Shown here: positions 1 through 6,808 of the stretch, piece by piece
Layout of the letters: each line of letters begins with the position of its first letter
Numbering within the stretch: the stretch's first letter is position 1
From: Leptospira_A soteropolitanensis
GTDB lineage: Bacteria > Spirochaetota > Leptospiria > Leptospirales > Leptospiraceae
Reading direction: 5' to 3' (one strand)
Length of the DNA stretch: 64,000 nucleotides
Assembly (NCBI RefSeq): GCF_026151335.1
Contig: NZ_JAMQPP010000010.1
Position numbers and translations under genes: made by a program
Notes under the pieces: generated by a model
Databases searched by the model: none
The model's input: only the letters and a program-made list of their open reading frames with translations
Told to the model about the DNA's origin: nothing

Positions 1-108
1 ATCAACGAGTGTTGAAAGTTCCTCTTCTGTTGACTCAAGTGAGTTAGCTTCCTGAGCTAACTCCAAAAGTGCCGTTGCGTAAACCTTTGAAATTTGGTTC
101 AGACTCAT
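1..108 (-). CDS. atpH: ATP synthase delta subunit, N-terminal part (runs off window)
   Basis: Only the first 36 codons are in the window; the gene continues past position 1. The N-terminus (MSLNQISKVYATALLELAQE) is typical of the delta subunit, which joins the F1 head to the peripheral stalk. Its ATG overlaps the TGA of atpF by four bases (ATGA, 105-108), which suggests translational coupling in the atp operon. The identification rests on the short N-terminal match and on gene order. Confidence 0.85.
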   Translation of the reverse strand, partial: MSLNQISKVYATALLELAQEANSLESTEEELSTLVD

Positions 109-629
109 TTGATTTTAAGTTTATCGAGTTTTGCGATCTCTTTTTCGACAAAGGAAGCATAGTCTTCCTTCTTCAATTGTTTCTCCAAGATCTCACTCGC
201 GATGAGAACGGACATTTCCACAATTTGGTTTTGCATTTCAGATAATGCTCTGCTCTTCGCTAAATCGATTTCGCGAATTGCGTTATCTTTAATGCCTTTC
301 ACTTCGTTGTGTGCTTCTTCCGTCAATCGAGAGCGGAGAGCAACTGCATCTTTTTTAGCTTCATCTACAATTTTATGAGCTTCTTCCGTCGCTTTGAAGA
401 GTTGGTCTTTATATTCTTTTAAAGACTTTTCTGCTTCTACGCGAAGGGTTTCTGCTTTGTTGATATCGCCTTGGATGCCGGAAGCACGTTCTTCGAGAGC
501 ATGAAGGATCTTGTCCCATGCAAATTTTTTAAGAACGAAGACAACAACTGAGAAAGTGACCAGGGTCCAGATGACCAGACCCGGATTGACTTTCAGCAAA
601 TTGAAGCCGGAAGCCGCAAGGATAACCAA
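105..629 (-). CDS. atpF: ATP synthase F0 subunit b
   Basis: 174 residues. One hydrophobic membrane segment near residues 15-33 is followed by a long charged, heptad-like coiled coil (about residues 40-150). This is the peripheral-stalk b subunit, which anchors F1 to the membrane and binds delta. The start used is a TTG at 629, two bases after the atpE stop; there is no ATG near the expected N-terminus and no strong ribosome binding site, so coupling to atpE translation is likely. Length and gene order (B-E-F-H) are standard. Confidence 0.93.
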   Translation of the reverse strand: MVILAASGFNLLKVNPGLVIWTLVTFSVVVFVLKKFAWDKILHALEERASGIQGDINKAETLRVEAEKSLKEYKDQLFKATEEAHKIVDEAKKDAVALRSRLTEEAHNEVKGIKDNAIREIDLAKSRALSEMQNQIVEMSVLIASEILEKQLKKEDYASFVEKEIAKLDKLKIK

Positions 630-631
630 GA

Positions 632-916
632 CTATTGTCCTTGTTCTACTTTAGTGGCACCAGCACCAATTGTTTTGTCAATTGAGCCATTGAGTTTGAG
701 CGCGATAAGAAGAGCGATTACCACTGCGAAAAGTGCTGCACCTTCAATCATACCTGCTGCTACGTAAAGAACGAGTTGGATCTTTCCCGCTGCTTCTGGT
801 TGGCGGCTGATGCTTTCTGCCACTGATCCACCAATTCTACCAATACCGATTCCTGCACCAAGTAATGCAAGTCCTGCTGCGAGTCCTACTGCGATGTATC
901 CTAAACCGAATTCCAT
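632..916 (-). CDS. atpE: ATP synthase F0 subunit c
   Basis: 94 residues with two hydrophobic helices joined by a polar loop containing RQPE (residues 38-41). The ion-binding carboxylate is Glu58 in the second helix (GMIEGAALFA). Subunit c forms the rotating membrane ring. The surroundings of the Glu lack the polar Ser/Thr normally seen next to it in sodium-binding rings, so proton coupling is inferred. The C-terminal tail (GATKVEQGQ) is a little longer than usual. The ATG at 916 follows a good purine-rich ribosome binding site (AGGAG on the coding strand). Confidence 0.95.
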   Translation of the reverse strand: MEFGLGYIAVGLAAGLALLGAGIGIGRIGGSVAESISRQPEAAGKIQLVLYVAAGMIEGAALFAVVIALLIALKLNGSIDKTIGAGATKVEQGQ

Positions 917-964
917 TGTTTTCGTTTCACTCCTGTGTGTTTTATAATATAAATAAAACCAATC

Positions 965-2023
965 TTAATGTCTATGCATCACAGTTCCGATGAAGACGGT
1001 TGTGAGCAGTGAGAAAATGAACGCTTGTAGAAAGGCTACAAGTAGTTCTAAAAAGTAAATAAGCACTGAACTGAGAACAGATACAGGTGCTATGAGCCAA
1101 TTTTCGCTCATAAAGATAAACCCAAGTAACGCAAGGATCATAACGTGCCCTGCAGTCATGTTGGCAAGTAACCTCATGGTTAACGCAAAGGAACGTGCGA
1201 TATGAGTGACGATAAATTCAAGAACCCACATCAGTGGCCAAAGTGGGAGAGGAACTCCCTTAGGAACCGCATGTGCTACAAATGAAATTCCTTGGTAAGA
1301 GAATGCTGTGCCGTATATCGTTAGTAAGGTGATTGATGCAAGAGAAAGTGTGACACTGATATCACCTGTTGGTGTGATCCCAGACCAGATTTCTCCGAAT
1401 GTATGGAGAGAATGTGGTGTGTGATCCACTGCCCCGACTGCCACAAGAGCATCAGAAGCGGCAACTGTTAGCTCCCCTACCGAAGGGATAAGGCCAAACA
1501 AGTTACAGAATAGAATAAAGAAAAACAATGAGAAAATATAATGGTAGTAAGAATGGCCGTGGTGATCAAGAGAAGAATCTACAACGTTTTCTTTTAGATA
1601 AGATACAAAAGCCTCTACACCTGATGTAAATTTGTTATGAACTTTTTTTGGGTTTTTTGAAATCAAATTGGCTGCAGGGATAAAGATGAGGAACATAAAG
1701 AAACATGCAATCCACATCATGGTCACTCGTTTGGTGATGTGAAGGTCAAGGCCACCAACATAGTGGTATTTCACACCGTCATGGTTTACAAAGACATCAT
1801 GGTTTTCAGCGTCGAATCCAGGTTGTCCTTCTGTCACGATGGTGCCACCGAAGTTCAGCGGAAAAACAGGAGCATCACCTAAATGGTGTGCCATGACTTC
1901 ACTGAAATCGAAGCCCTCTTCAGAGCCGTGCCCTTCCGAATCGTTCGCAAAAACATTCGTAAAACTAAGGGAAAAAACTAATAAAAATGATAAAAAAAAC
2001 CGATATTTAGACTTATTTTCCAC
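965..2023 (-). CDS. atpB: ATP synthase F0 subunit a
   Basis: Subunit a is the stator channel of F0. The essential Arg lies in RLLANMTAGHVMI in the penultimate helix, and several membrane helices cover the C-terminal two thirds. The N-terminus carries a signal-like segment ending near NVFA, followed by an extended His/Asp/Glu-rich periplasmic stretch, so the protein is longer than the ~270-residue E. coli form. I prefer the GTG at 2023 (352 residues), which overlaps the end of the upstream atpI-like gene by 11 bases. The longer reading from an ATG at 2071 would add 16 residues wholly inside that gene. Confidence 0.9.
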   Translation of the reverse strand: MENKSKYRFFLSFLLVFSLSFTNVFANDSEGHGSEEGFDFSEVMAHHLGDAPVFPLNFGGTIVTEGQPGFDAENHDVFVNHDGVKYHYVGGLDLHITKRVTMMWIACFFMFLIFIPAANLISKNPKKVHNKFTSGVEAFVSYLKENVVDSSLDHHGHSYYHYIFSLFFFILFCNLFGLIPSVGELTVAASDALVAVGAVDHTPHSLHTFGEIWSGITPTGDISVTLSLASITLLTIYGTAFSYQGISFVAHAVPKGVPLPLWPLMWVLEFIVTHIARSFALTMRLLANMTAGHVMILALLGFIFMSENWLIAPVSVLSSVLIYFLELLVAFLQAFIFSLLTTVFIGTVMHRH

Positions 2024-2393
2024 TGAAATAGCTCGCAAATACAAGGAAAAGAAGGTGGACGAAATAGGCAATTAAAAATCCAGAAGTTGCCTCAAAAGGG
2101 TACTTTAAGACCTGCAAAGCAGTCAATATGCCCAGATTGAGAAAAAAGGAGAGAAATACTGTGAAAACAGGGAACCCAGACTCTGCTAATGCAGGTATTT
2201 TGCGAGGTAGAAAACGAAGTTGCAAGATTGCCATTTGAATGGCAAAAGACATAGCTCCACCGAAATAAAAAATCACACGATACCCATCTTCCACCAAACC
2301 TGCAGTTAGTGGAAGACTTAGAATGAATATAAGAAATAAGTAACTGAAATAGTGTAGATGGAACCTTTTGAGATTGATGGTATTTAGATCCAT
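2013..2393 (-). CDS. AtpI-like small membrane protein
   Basis: 126 residues from the ATG at 2393. Four hydrophobic segments (roughly residues 13-30, 35-55, 67-90 and 98-122) and a position directly before atpB fit the AtpI group, which assists assembly of the c-ring. Sequence similarity to AtpI is weak, so the call rests on topology and position. An upstream reading (to 2522) passes through the GC-rich intergenic repeat and is not credible. No clear ribosome binding site is visible. The gene end overlaps atpB. Confidence 0.65.
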   Translation of the reverse strand: MDLNTINLKRFHLHYFSYLFLIFILSLPLTAGLVEDGYRVIFYFGGAMSFAIQMAILQLRFLPRKIPALAESGFPVFTVFLSFFLNLGILTALQVLKYPFEATSGFLIAYFVHLLFLVFASYFSGK

Positions 2394-2464
2394 TGGTTGT
2401 AGTTTGGAAGGTGGGGGAATGGGGGCAAGTAGGAATGGGGGTGCGTGGGGGATAGAAAGGTAGA

Positions 2465-2513
2465 GATCCCCGCCCGTATCGAACTGGGTGGGGTAATCCA
2501 CCCGCCACCCAAT
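2465..2513 (-). repeat. GC-rich intergenic repeat, copy A
   Basis: On the minus strand the element begins ATTGGGTGGCGGGT, has a central CCCCACCC and ends GGGCGGGG. The central block can pair with the upstream GGGTGG or with the downstream GGGCGGGG, giving two mutually exclusive hairpins. A diverged copy in the same orientation lies at 4907-4950. It sits in the leader region of the atp operon. I recall similar GC-rich intergenic blocks in Leptospira genomes, but this was not checked. Confidence 0.7.
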
Positions 2514-2627
2514 GGCTACCATATATCAAATGTTTGTTGGTTTGTGAAGGAAGAATTGCAGGTTTAAAATTTTTATTGGAAAGTGTTCGGCTTTTTACAT
2601 AATCTAAAGGTGAAATCTCACATACCA

Positions 2628-3041
2628 CTACATAGGCGAAAGCCCATATTTCGCATTCAGATAAAAAAACAATTTCTGAACATCTGTATCTGTAAGATCC
2701 GTATTGAAATATAATACTTCAGCAATGTCTGCATCAAGATTACCATTGCCTAAATAAATAGAATTTGGATTTTCTCCAATTGAATAATCATGCGAGATTG
2801 GTACTTGGCCTTTTAAACTACCATTCCAATATTCTCGAGCAGAAGTCATTAACACTTGTACTGAACCTACCACCAGAAAATCATTTTTTGGAATTGGTAA
2901 AGCCGATATGTTAGTGCAACTTTGTCCATTTCGACAGACAAGATATGTAGAAATGGGATGATCTATGGAGATCTCTCTTCCTTGTCCGCCATGTATATTT
3001 AATAAAGTAATTCCACCAGGAATTGTATTTACTAATCTCAA
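2628..3041 (-). pseudogene. LamG-like lipoprotein, C-terminal half (out of frame)
   Basis: This reading frame continues the protein begun at 3751. It holds the second half of a LamG/concanavalin A-like jelly-roll domain: glycine-rich strands, WNGSLKG, a pattern like IAEVLYFNTDLTDTDVQ, and the ending LNAKYGL that is common to such domains. It has no plausible start or signal peptide of its own. It is separated from the first half by a -1 frame change at a run of seven T on the coding strand (3045-3051). A reading of eight T would join both halves into one protein of about 370 residues. Confidence 0.7.
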
Positions 3042-3751
3042 GACAAAAAAACGCTTCCGCTATTATTCACATACAGCCCAATTCCACCAGATAAATTCAT
3101 CCGCGATACTGTTGAACTCCTAAACTCCGCGATTGGATAACCATTGACTTGGTTCATTCGAATCACTGGCCTTTGAGTCGTATTTACTTGCGAAATATGA
3201 TTCCCATGTCCACTCAGATCTGACCAGGAAGCAATCGGATCTCCATCATTTAATGTTAGTTGGTCTGCCTTAAACCACAAACGAAGCGAACCAGAACCCA
3301 AAATTCGAGGTGCAACCATTTGAACCGTATATTCATTTGTGCTGCCATCAACACCGGTCACAATATATTTTAAAGGAGCCGTAAAAGGATTGGAAGTGAT
3401 GCCACTAATTTGTTCAATCCCATTCACTGTTACAGAAACACCGTTAGTTTTGAAATTAGCAATGTATGAAGATATAGAAACTATAGATTCCGATGTGATG
3501 ACAATTTTGTTTTCTGTTATGATTCCATAAACGCCGAGACTCGGAATCGAATACTCAAGAATCTCTTTTTGAACTGATGGAACATAGATCTTACCGCAAG
3601 TAGGACTGGCATCCGATGTTGCCCATTTTAAAAGCAATGTGTCTATAAACTGTTTTCCGTTCGGATCACATGAATTTTCAGTAAACGGGTTTTTACAGGA
3701 AAACAATAGAAAAGCGAGACAGAAGCAAAGAGTAAAATGTTGTTTCTGCAT
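3038..3751 (-). CDS. LamG-like surface lipoprotein, N-terminal half (frameshifted)
   Basis: 237 residues. The signal peptide ends in a lipobox (LLFSC, Cys19), so an outer-membrane or periplasmic lipoprotein is expected. Residues ~60-150 look like a cadherin-like/Ig-like beta domain. From ~155 a LamG/concanavalin A-like fold starts (LRLWFKADQLTLNDGDPI, SWSDLSGHGN), a signature of secreted binding modules. Translation stops at 3038 after GSVFLS, in the middle of the fold, because of a T-run one base short. The remainder is encoded at 2628-3041. Function unknown; a role in carbohydrate or host/surface binding is only inferred. Confidence 0.75.
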   Translation of the reverse strand: MQKQHFTLCFCLAFLLFSCKNPFTENSCDPNGKQFIDTLLLKWATSDASPTCGKIYVPSVQKEILEYSIPSLGVYGIITENKIVITSESIVSISSYIANFKTNGVSVTVNGIEQISGITSNPFTAPLKYIVTGVDGSTNEYTVQMVAPRILGSGSLRLWFKADQLTLNDGDPIASWSDLSGHGNHISQVNTTQRPVIRMNQVNGYPIAEFRSSTVSRMNLSGGIGLYVNNSGSVFLS

Positions 3752-3875
3752 ACAGCAACGGACCTTTGCTTTTTATGGTTCATTTAAGAACAAACCTAAA
3801 TGATGTTAGATCATCGCTAAAATGGCGAGAATGAGTCAAGAATAAATTAGGAAATATATTCCAGGAATTTTAAAA

Positions 3876-4322
3876 TTAATATATATGAGCCCCTAGCCCA
3901 TCAAGAATTTCCTTCAATTGAACCGCCTGACTTTCTTTAATCCCTGACAGACAAAAAATCTGTTCAGGTATTGCCTTTGCTTTTTCACGTAAGTGTTTTC
4001 CATTTTTAGTAAGGGACACAAACACAACACGTTCATCTTCAGAACTTCTTTTACGTTCTACAAACCCACTTTGTTCCAATCTCTTTAGTAATGGAGTTAA
4101 AGTTCCAGAATCTAACTGCAAACGATCCCCAAGTCCACTCACAGTAATTTTCTCCTCTTCCCAAAGAACTAACATAACAAGGTATTGTGGATAGGTAATG
4201 CCCACCGCCGAAAGCAGTGGACGGTAGATTTTCATTAACCTATGCATAGAAGAATATAAGGAAAAACAAATTTGGTTCTTCAAAAGAAGAACCTCGTCTG
4301 TAGTATTCTTATGCTTTGACAA
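3876..4322 (-). CDS. ohrR: OhrR-type MarR family peroxide-sensing repressor
   Basis: 148 residues with the MarR winged-helix core (DNA-binding region ~60-100, with LDSGTLTPLLKRLEQSG and the wing RSSEDERVV). The N-terminus has LKNQICFSLYS, in which Cys19 corresponds to the organic-peroxide-sensing cysteine of OhrR. Oxidation of that Cys releases the repressor from DNA. The start overlaps the end of the glutathione peroxidase gene by 14 bases, so the two form an operon whose product it very likely controls through the operator at 4813-4842. Confidence 0.88.
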   Translation of the reverse strand: MSKHKNTTDEVLLLKNQICFSLYSSMHRLMKIYRPLLSAVGITYPQYLVMLVLWEEEKITVSGLGDRLQLDSGTLTPLLKRLEQSGFVERKRSSEDERVVFVSLTKNGKHLREKAKAIPEQIFCLSGIKESQAVQLKEILDGLGAHIY

Positions 4323-4794
4323 GTTTTTCTATATCCTTTTCTATATCTTCTGGTTTTGTAATAGGCGCATATCGTTTCACAACGTTTCCATTTTTATCAA
4401 TTAAGAATTTTGTAAAATTCCATTTGATATCTAATGAACCGAAGATTCCCGGTGCCTGTTTTTTTAGGTGTAAATAAAGTGGATCAGTATTTGGACCATT
4501 CACCTCCAATTTAGAAAAAATAGGGAAGGTAGTAGAAAATGTCCTTTCACAAAACAATTTAATTTCTGCATCTGTTCCCGGTTCTTGTTGTCCGAACTGA
4601 TTGCATGGAAATGCTAAAATTTCCAAACCCTTTCCTTTCCAACGATCATAAGTTTCTTGAAGACCTTTGTATTGAGGGGTGAATCCACATTCGCTCGCTG
4701 TATTTACGATGAGTAAAACTTTGTCTTTAAATTGCTCCATTGGCACTTCTTCGGCGCCGCGTTTTACTTTGATTTTATAAAATTCATCTGACAT
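4309..4794 (-). CDS. Glutathione peroxidase family thiol peroxidase
   Basis: 161 residues, the usual length of bacterial BsaA/Gpx proteins. The peroxidatic residue is Cys36 (NTASECGFTPQY), not selenocysteine. Other tetrad positions are present: Gln66 in FPCNQFG and the Trp-Asn pair in KWNFTKF. It reduces organic and hydrogen peroxides, probably with thioredoxin as donor, in the cytoplasm. It is the first gene of an operon with the OhrR-type repressor, in place of the Ohr thiol peroxidase that usually accompanies OhrR. Confidence 0.93.
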   Translation of the reverse strand: MSDEFYKIKVKRGAEEVPMEQFKDKVLLIVNTASECGFTPQYKGLQETYDRWKGKGLEILAFPCNQFGQQEPGTDAEIKLFCERTFSTTFPIFSKLEVNGPNTDPLYLHLKKQAPGIFGSLDIKWNFTKFLIDKNGNVVKRYAPITKPEDIEKDIEKLVKA

Positions 4795-4812
4795 TTCTAT
4801 TCTCCCTAACCA

Positions 4813-4842
4813 ACAATTAGATTGTGCACAATTTAATTTTGT
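4813..4842. promoter_or_regulatory. Candidate OhrR operator
   Basis: Between 19 and 48 bases upstream of the peroxidase ATG there are alternating half-sites ACAAT (4813), ATTGT (4821), ACAAT (4828) and TTTGT (4838). They form the palindromes ACAATTAGATTGT and ATTGTGCACAAT. Known OhrR boxes have the form ACAATT-AATTGT, so this fits autoregulation of the gpx-ohrR operon by organic peroxide. Confidence 0.6.
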
Positions 4843-4906
4843 TCAATCTTTTTTAAAAAATAAGACAGTTTTTTGGTTAGGGAGAAAAGGCAGAGGGGAT
4901 TTATAT

Positions 4907-4950
4907 AACCCCGCCCTGATTTGGGTGGGGAACTGAACCCGCCTCCCAAT
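4907..4950 (-). repeat. GC-rich intergenic repeat, copy B
   Basis: Minus strand: ATTGGGAGGCGGGT, central CCCCACCC, then AGGGCGGGG, clearly related to copy A at 2465-2513 and in the same orientation. The same choice between an upstream and a downstream hairpin is possible. It lies in the 325-base gap between the divergent gpx and amtB genes; apart from this element and the operator, that gap holds nothing else I can name. Confidence 0.7.
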
Positions 4951-5119
4951 ACAATCGCCTTACCACAACCCCACAAAAAACGACCACCACCTCCCTCATT
5001 TCCCAATATTTTTTACAAAAAAGTTCCTAGTTTTGCAGAATTGACTAGCTTTCCGAGGGACGGCATTCGTAATGATACGAATTTTATTTCTCATTTCAAA
5101 AAGTTATTTGGAGCAAACA

Positions 5120-6409
5120 ATGAAAATACAATTGGTCTTAAGGCCTTTGTTGGTATGTATACTCTTCCTTTTGCCCGGATTTTTGGCGGCAGAAGCGGAA
5201 TTAACTCCCTCCTCTACCATCGACAAATCCGACACCACATGGATGTTAGTTTCTTCTTCATTTGTGTTTTTTATGATCCCAGGCCTTGCTTTGTTCTACG
5301 GTGGAATTGTCCGATCCAAAAATGTTCTCTCGACTATGATGCATAGTTTTATTGCGATCATCGTAATGACATTACAATGGACAATTGTAGGATATAGTTT
5401 TGCTTTTTCTGGTGATAATCCCTATGTAGGTAATTTTGATTTAGCATTTTTAAATGGGATCGATCTGGATTCGGTAAAAGGAACTATTCCTACGTATGTA
5501 CATTTTTTATTTCAAGGTATGTTTGCACTTATCACTCCAGCATTAATTTCAGGTGCAATTGCGGAGAGAATCAAACTTTCAGCATATATCGTTTTTATCC
5601 TCGTATGGTCAACGTTAGTTTATGACCCGGTAGCTCATTGGGTTTGGTCCGATTCAGGTTGGTTACTTCAAATGAATGCACTTGACTTTGCTGGAGGAAC
5701 AGTAGTCCATTTAATCTCGGGGATAGCTGGACTTGCCGCAGCCATTGTGATCGGGAAACGAAAAGGTGATCCTGGATTATTAACACATCCGAATAATATG
5801 ACTTATACGTTACTCGGCTCAGGATTATTGTGGTTTGGATGGTTTGGTTTTAATGCTGGATCGGGTCTTTCTGTCAATGGACTTGCAGCACGTGCATTTT
5901 CTGTAACACTGATTGCGCCAGCAGCGGCCGGAGCCAGTTGGTTACTGATCGAATGGCTACACACCAAAAAAGCAACAGCACTAGGAGCAGCATCAGGAAT
6001 TGTTGCGGGTCTTGTTGTCATTACACCTGCATCAGGTTATGTGGGCATACAAGGCGCCCTTATTATGGGATTTTTAGTATCACCAATATGTTATATGGCG
6101 ATTTTACTCAAAGGAAAACTGAACTATGATGACACTCTTGACGCTTTTGGAATTCATGGTGTCGGAGGAGCATTCGGAGCCATTCTCACGGGCATCTTTG
6201 CCTTAGAATTAGCAGAAGGAATGACATTAGGAAACCAAGTAAATGCCCAAGTCATCAGCGTAGTGGCGACAGGAATTTATTCTTTTGTAGTTTCGTATAT
6301 ACTAGCACTTATTATCGAAAAAACAATTGGATTTAGAATCGAAGAAGATAAGGAAATCACCGGACTTGACCAAGAAATTCACGGTGAAAAAGGATATGAT
6401 ATTAGGTAA
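5120..6409 (+). CDS. amtB: Ammonium transporter AmtB
   Basis: 429 residues from the ATG at 5120, chosen because GGAG stands eight bases upstream and the N-terminus is then a good signal peptide (LFLLPGFLAAEA), as in other Amt proteins; earlier ATG codons lack this. It has about eleven membrane helices. Family residues are present: the Asp in SGAIAERI...YDPVAHWVW and the pore His pair in GGTVVHLISG and GIHGVGGAFGA. It conducts ammonium across the inner membrane. A PII gene follows after five bases, the classic amtB-glnK pair in which PII blocks the channel when nitrogen is plentiful. Confidence 0.95.
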   Translation: MKIQLVLRPLLVCILFLLPGFLAAEAELTPSSTIDKSDTTWMLVSSSFVFFMIPGLALFYGGIVRSKNVLSTMMHSFIAIIVMTLQWTIVGYSFAFSGDNPYVGNFDLAFLNGIDLDSVKGTIPTYVHFLFQGMFALITPALISGAIAERIKLSAYIVFILVWSTLVYDPVAHWVWSDSGWLLQMNALDFAGGTVVHLISGIAGLAAAIVIGKRKGDPGLLTHPNNMTYTLLGSGLLWFGWFGFNAGSGLSVNGLAARAFSVTLIAPAAAGASWLLIEWLHTKKATALGAASGIVAGLVVITPASGYVGIQGALIMGFLVSPICYMAILLKGKLNYDDTLDAFGIHGVGGAFGAILTGIFALELAEGMTLGNQVNAQVISVVATGIYSFVVSYILALIIEKTIGFRIEEDKEITGLDQEIHGEKGYDIR

Positions 6410-6414
6410 ATATT

Positions 6415-6762
6415 ATGAAATTAGTGATCGCAATCATTCAACCACATAAGTTAGAAGAAGTAAAAAACGAACTTACTAAAAACGAAATCTATCGTTTGAC
6501 TGTAAGTGATGTCCAAGGTTATGGCCAACAAAAGGGGAAAACAGAAGTTTTCCGCGGACATGAATACCAAGTAAACTTACTCAGAAAAGTAAGATTAGAA
6601 ATTGCAGTTAATGATGAATTTGTTAAACCCACTGTTGATGCCATTTTGAAAGCTGCAAAAACAGGATCGGAAGGTAAAATTGGTGATGGAAAAATCTTCG
6701 TGATGCCACTTGAAGAAGTAATTCGCATACGAAGTGGAGAACGAGGAAGCAAAGCCATTTAA
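6415..6762 (+). CDS. glnK: Nitrogen regulatory protein PII
   Basis: 115 residues, trimeric PII family. The T-loop keeps Tyr51 (RGHEYQVNL), the site of uridylylation in many bacteria. The ATP-binding B-loop is GSEGKIGDGKIF and the C-terminal signature is VIRIRSGERG. PII senses 2-oxoglutarate and ATP/ADP and here most likely gates the AmtB channel encoded five bases upstream. The pairing with amtB is why I use glnK rather than glnB. Confidence 0.94.
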   Translation: MKLVIAIIQPHKLEEVKNELTKNEIYRLTVSDVQGYGQQKGKTEVFRGHEYQVNLLRKVRLEIAVNDEFVKPTVDAILKAAKTGSEGKIGDGKIFVMPLEEVIRIRSGERGSKAI

Positions 6763-6777
6763 CAATAGTTTGATGGC

Positions 6778-6798
6778 CCGAGGGATTTTTTCCCTCGG
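6778..6798. terminator. Bidirectional terminator between glnK and ilvB
   Basis: Perfect 8-bp stem CCGAGGGA / TCCCTCGG around a loop of five T, with T- and A-rich flanks, in the 46-base gap between two convergent genes. It probably ends transcription of both. Confidence 0.75.
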
Positions 6799-6808
6799 AT
6801 TAAAATCA

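Noticed and set aside
2465..2513. tRNA-like look of the GC-rich repeat (GTTCGATA near a T-arm)
   Set aside because: No acceptor stem, anticodon arm or T-stem pairing could be laid out, and copy B lacks the same bases.
2092..2628. 178-residue frame on the minus strand over the atpI-like gene
   Set aside because: It crosses the GC-rich repeat and overlaps a membrane-protein gene in another frame, with no family or signal features.
5020..5119. Sigma-54 promoter before amtB
   Set aside because: A TTGCA is present near 5035, but no GG-containing -24 box is at the right distance.
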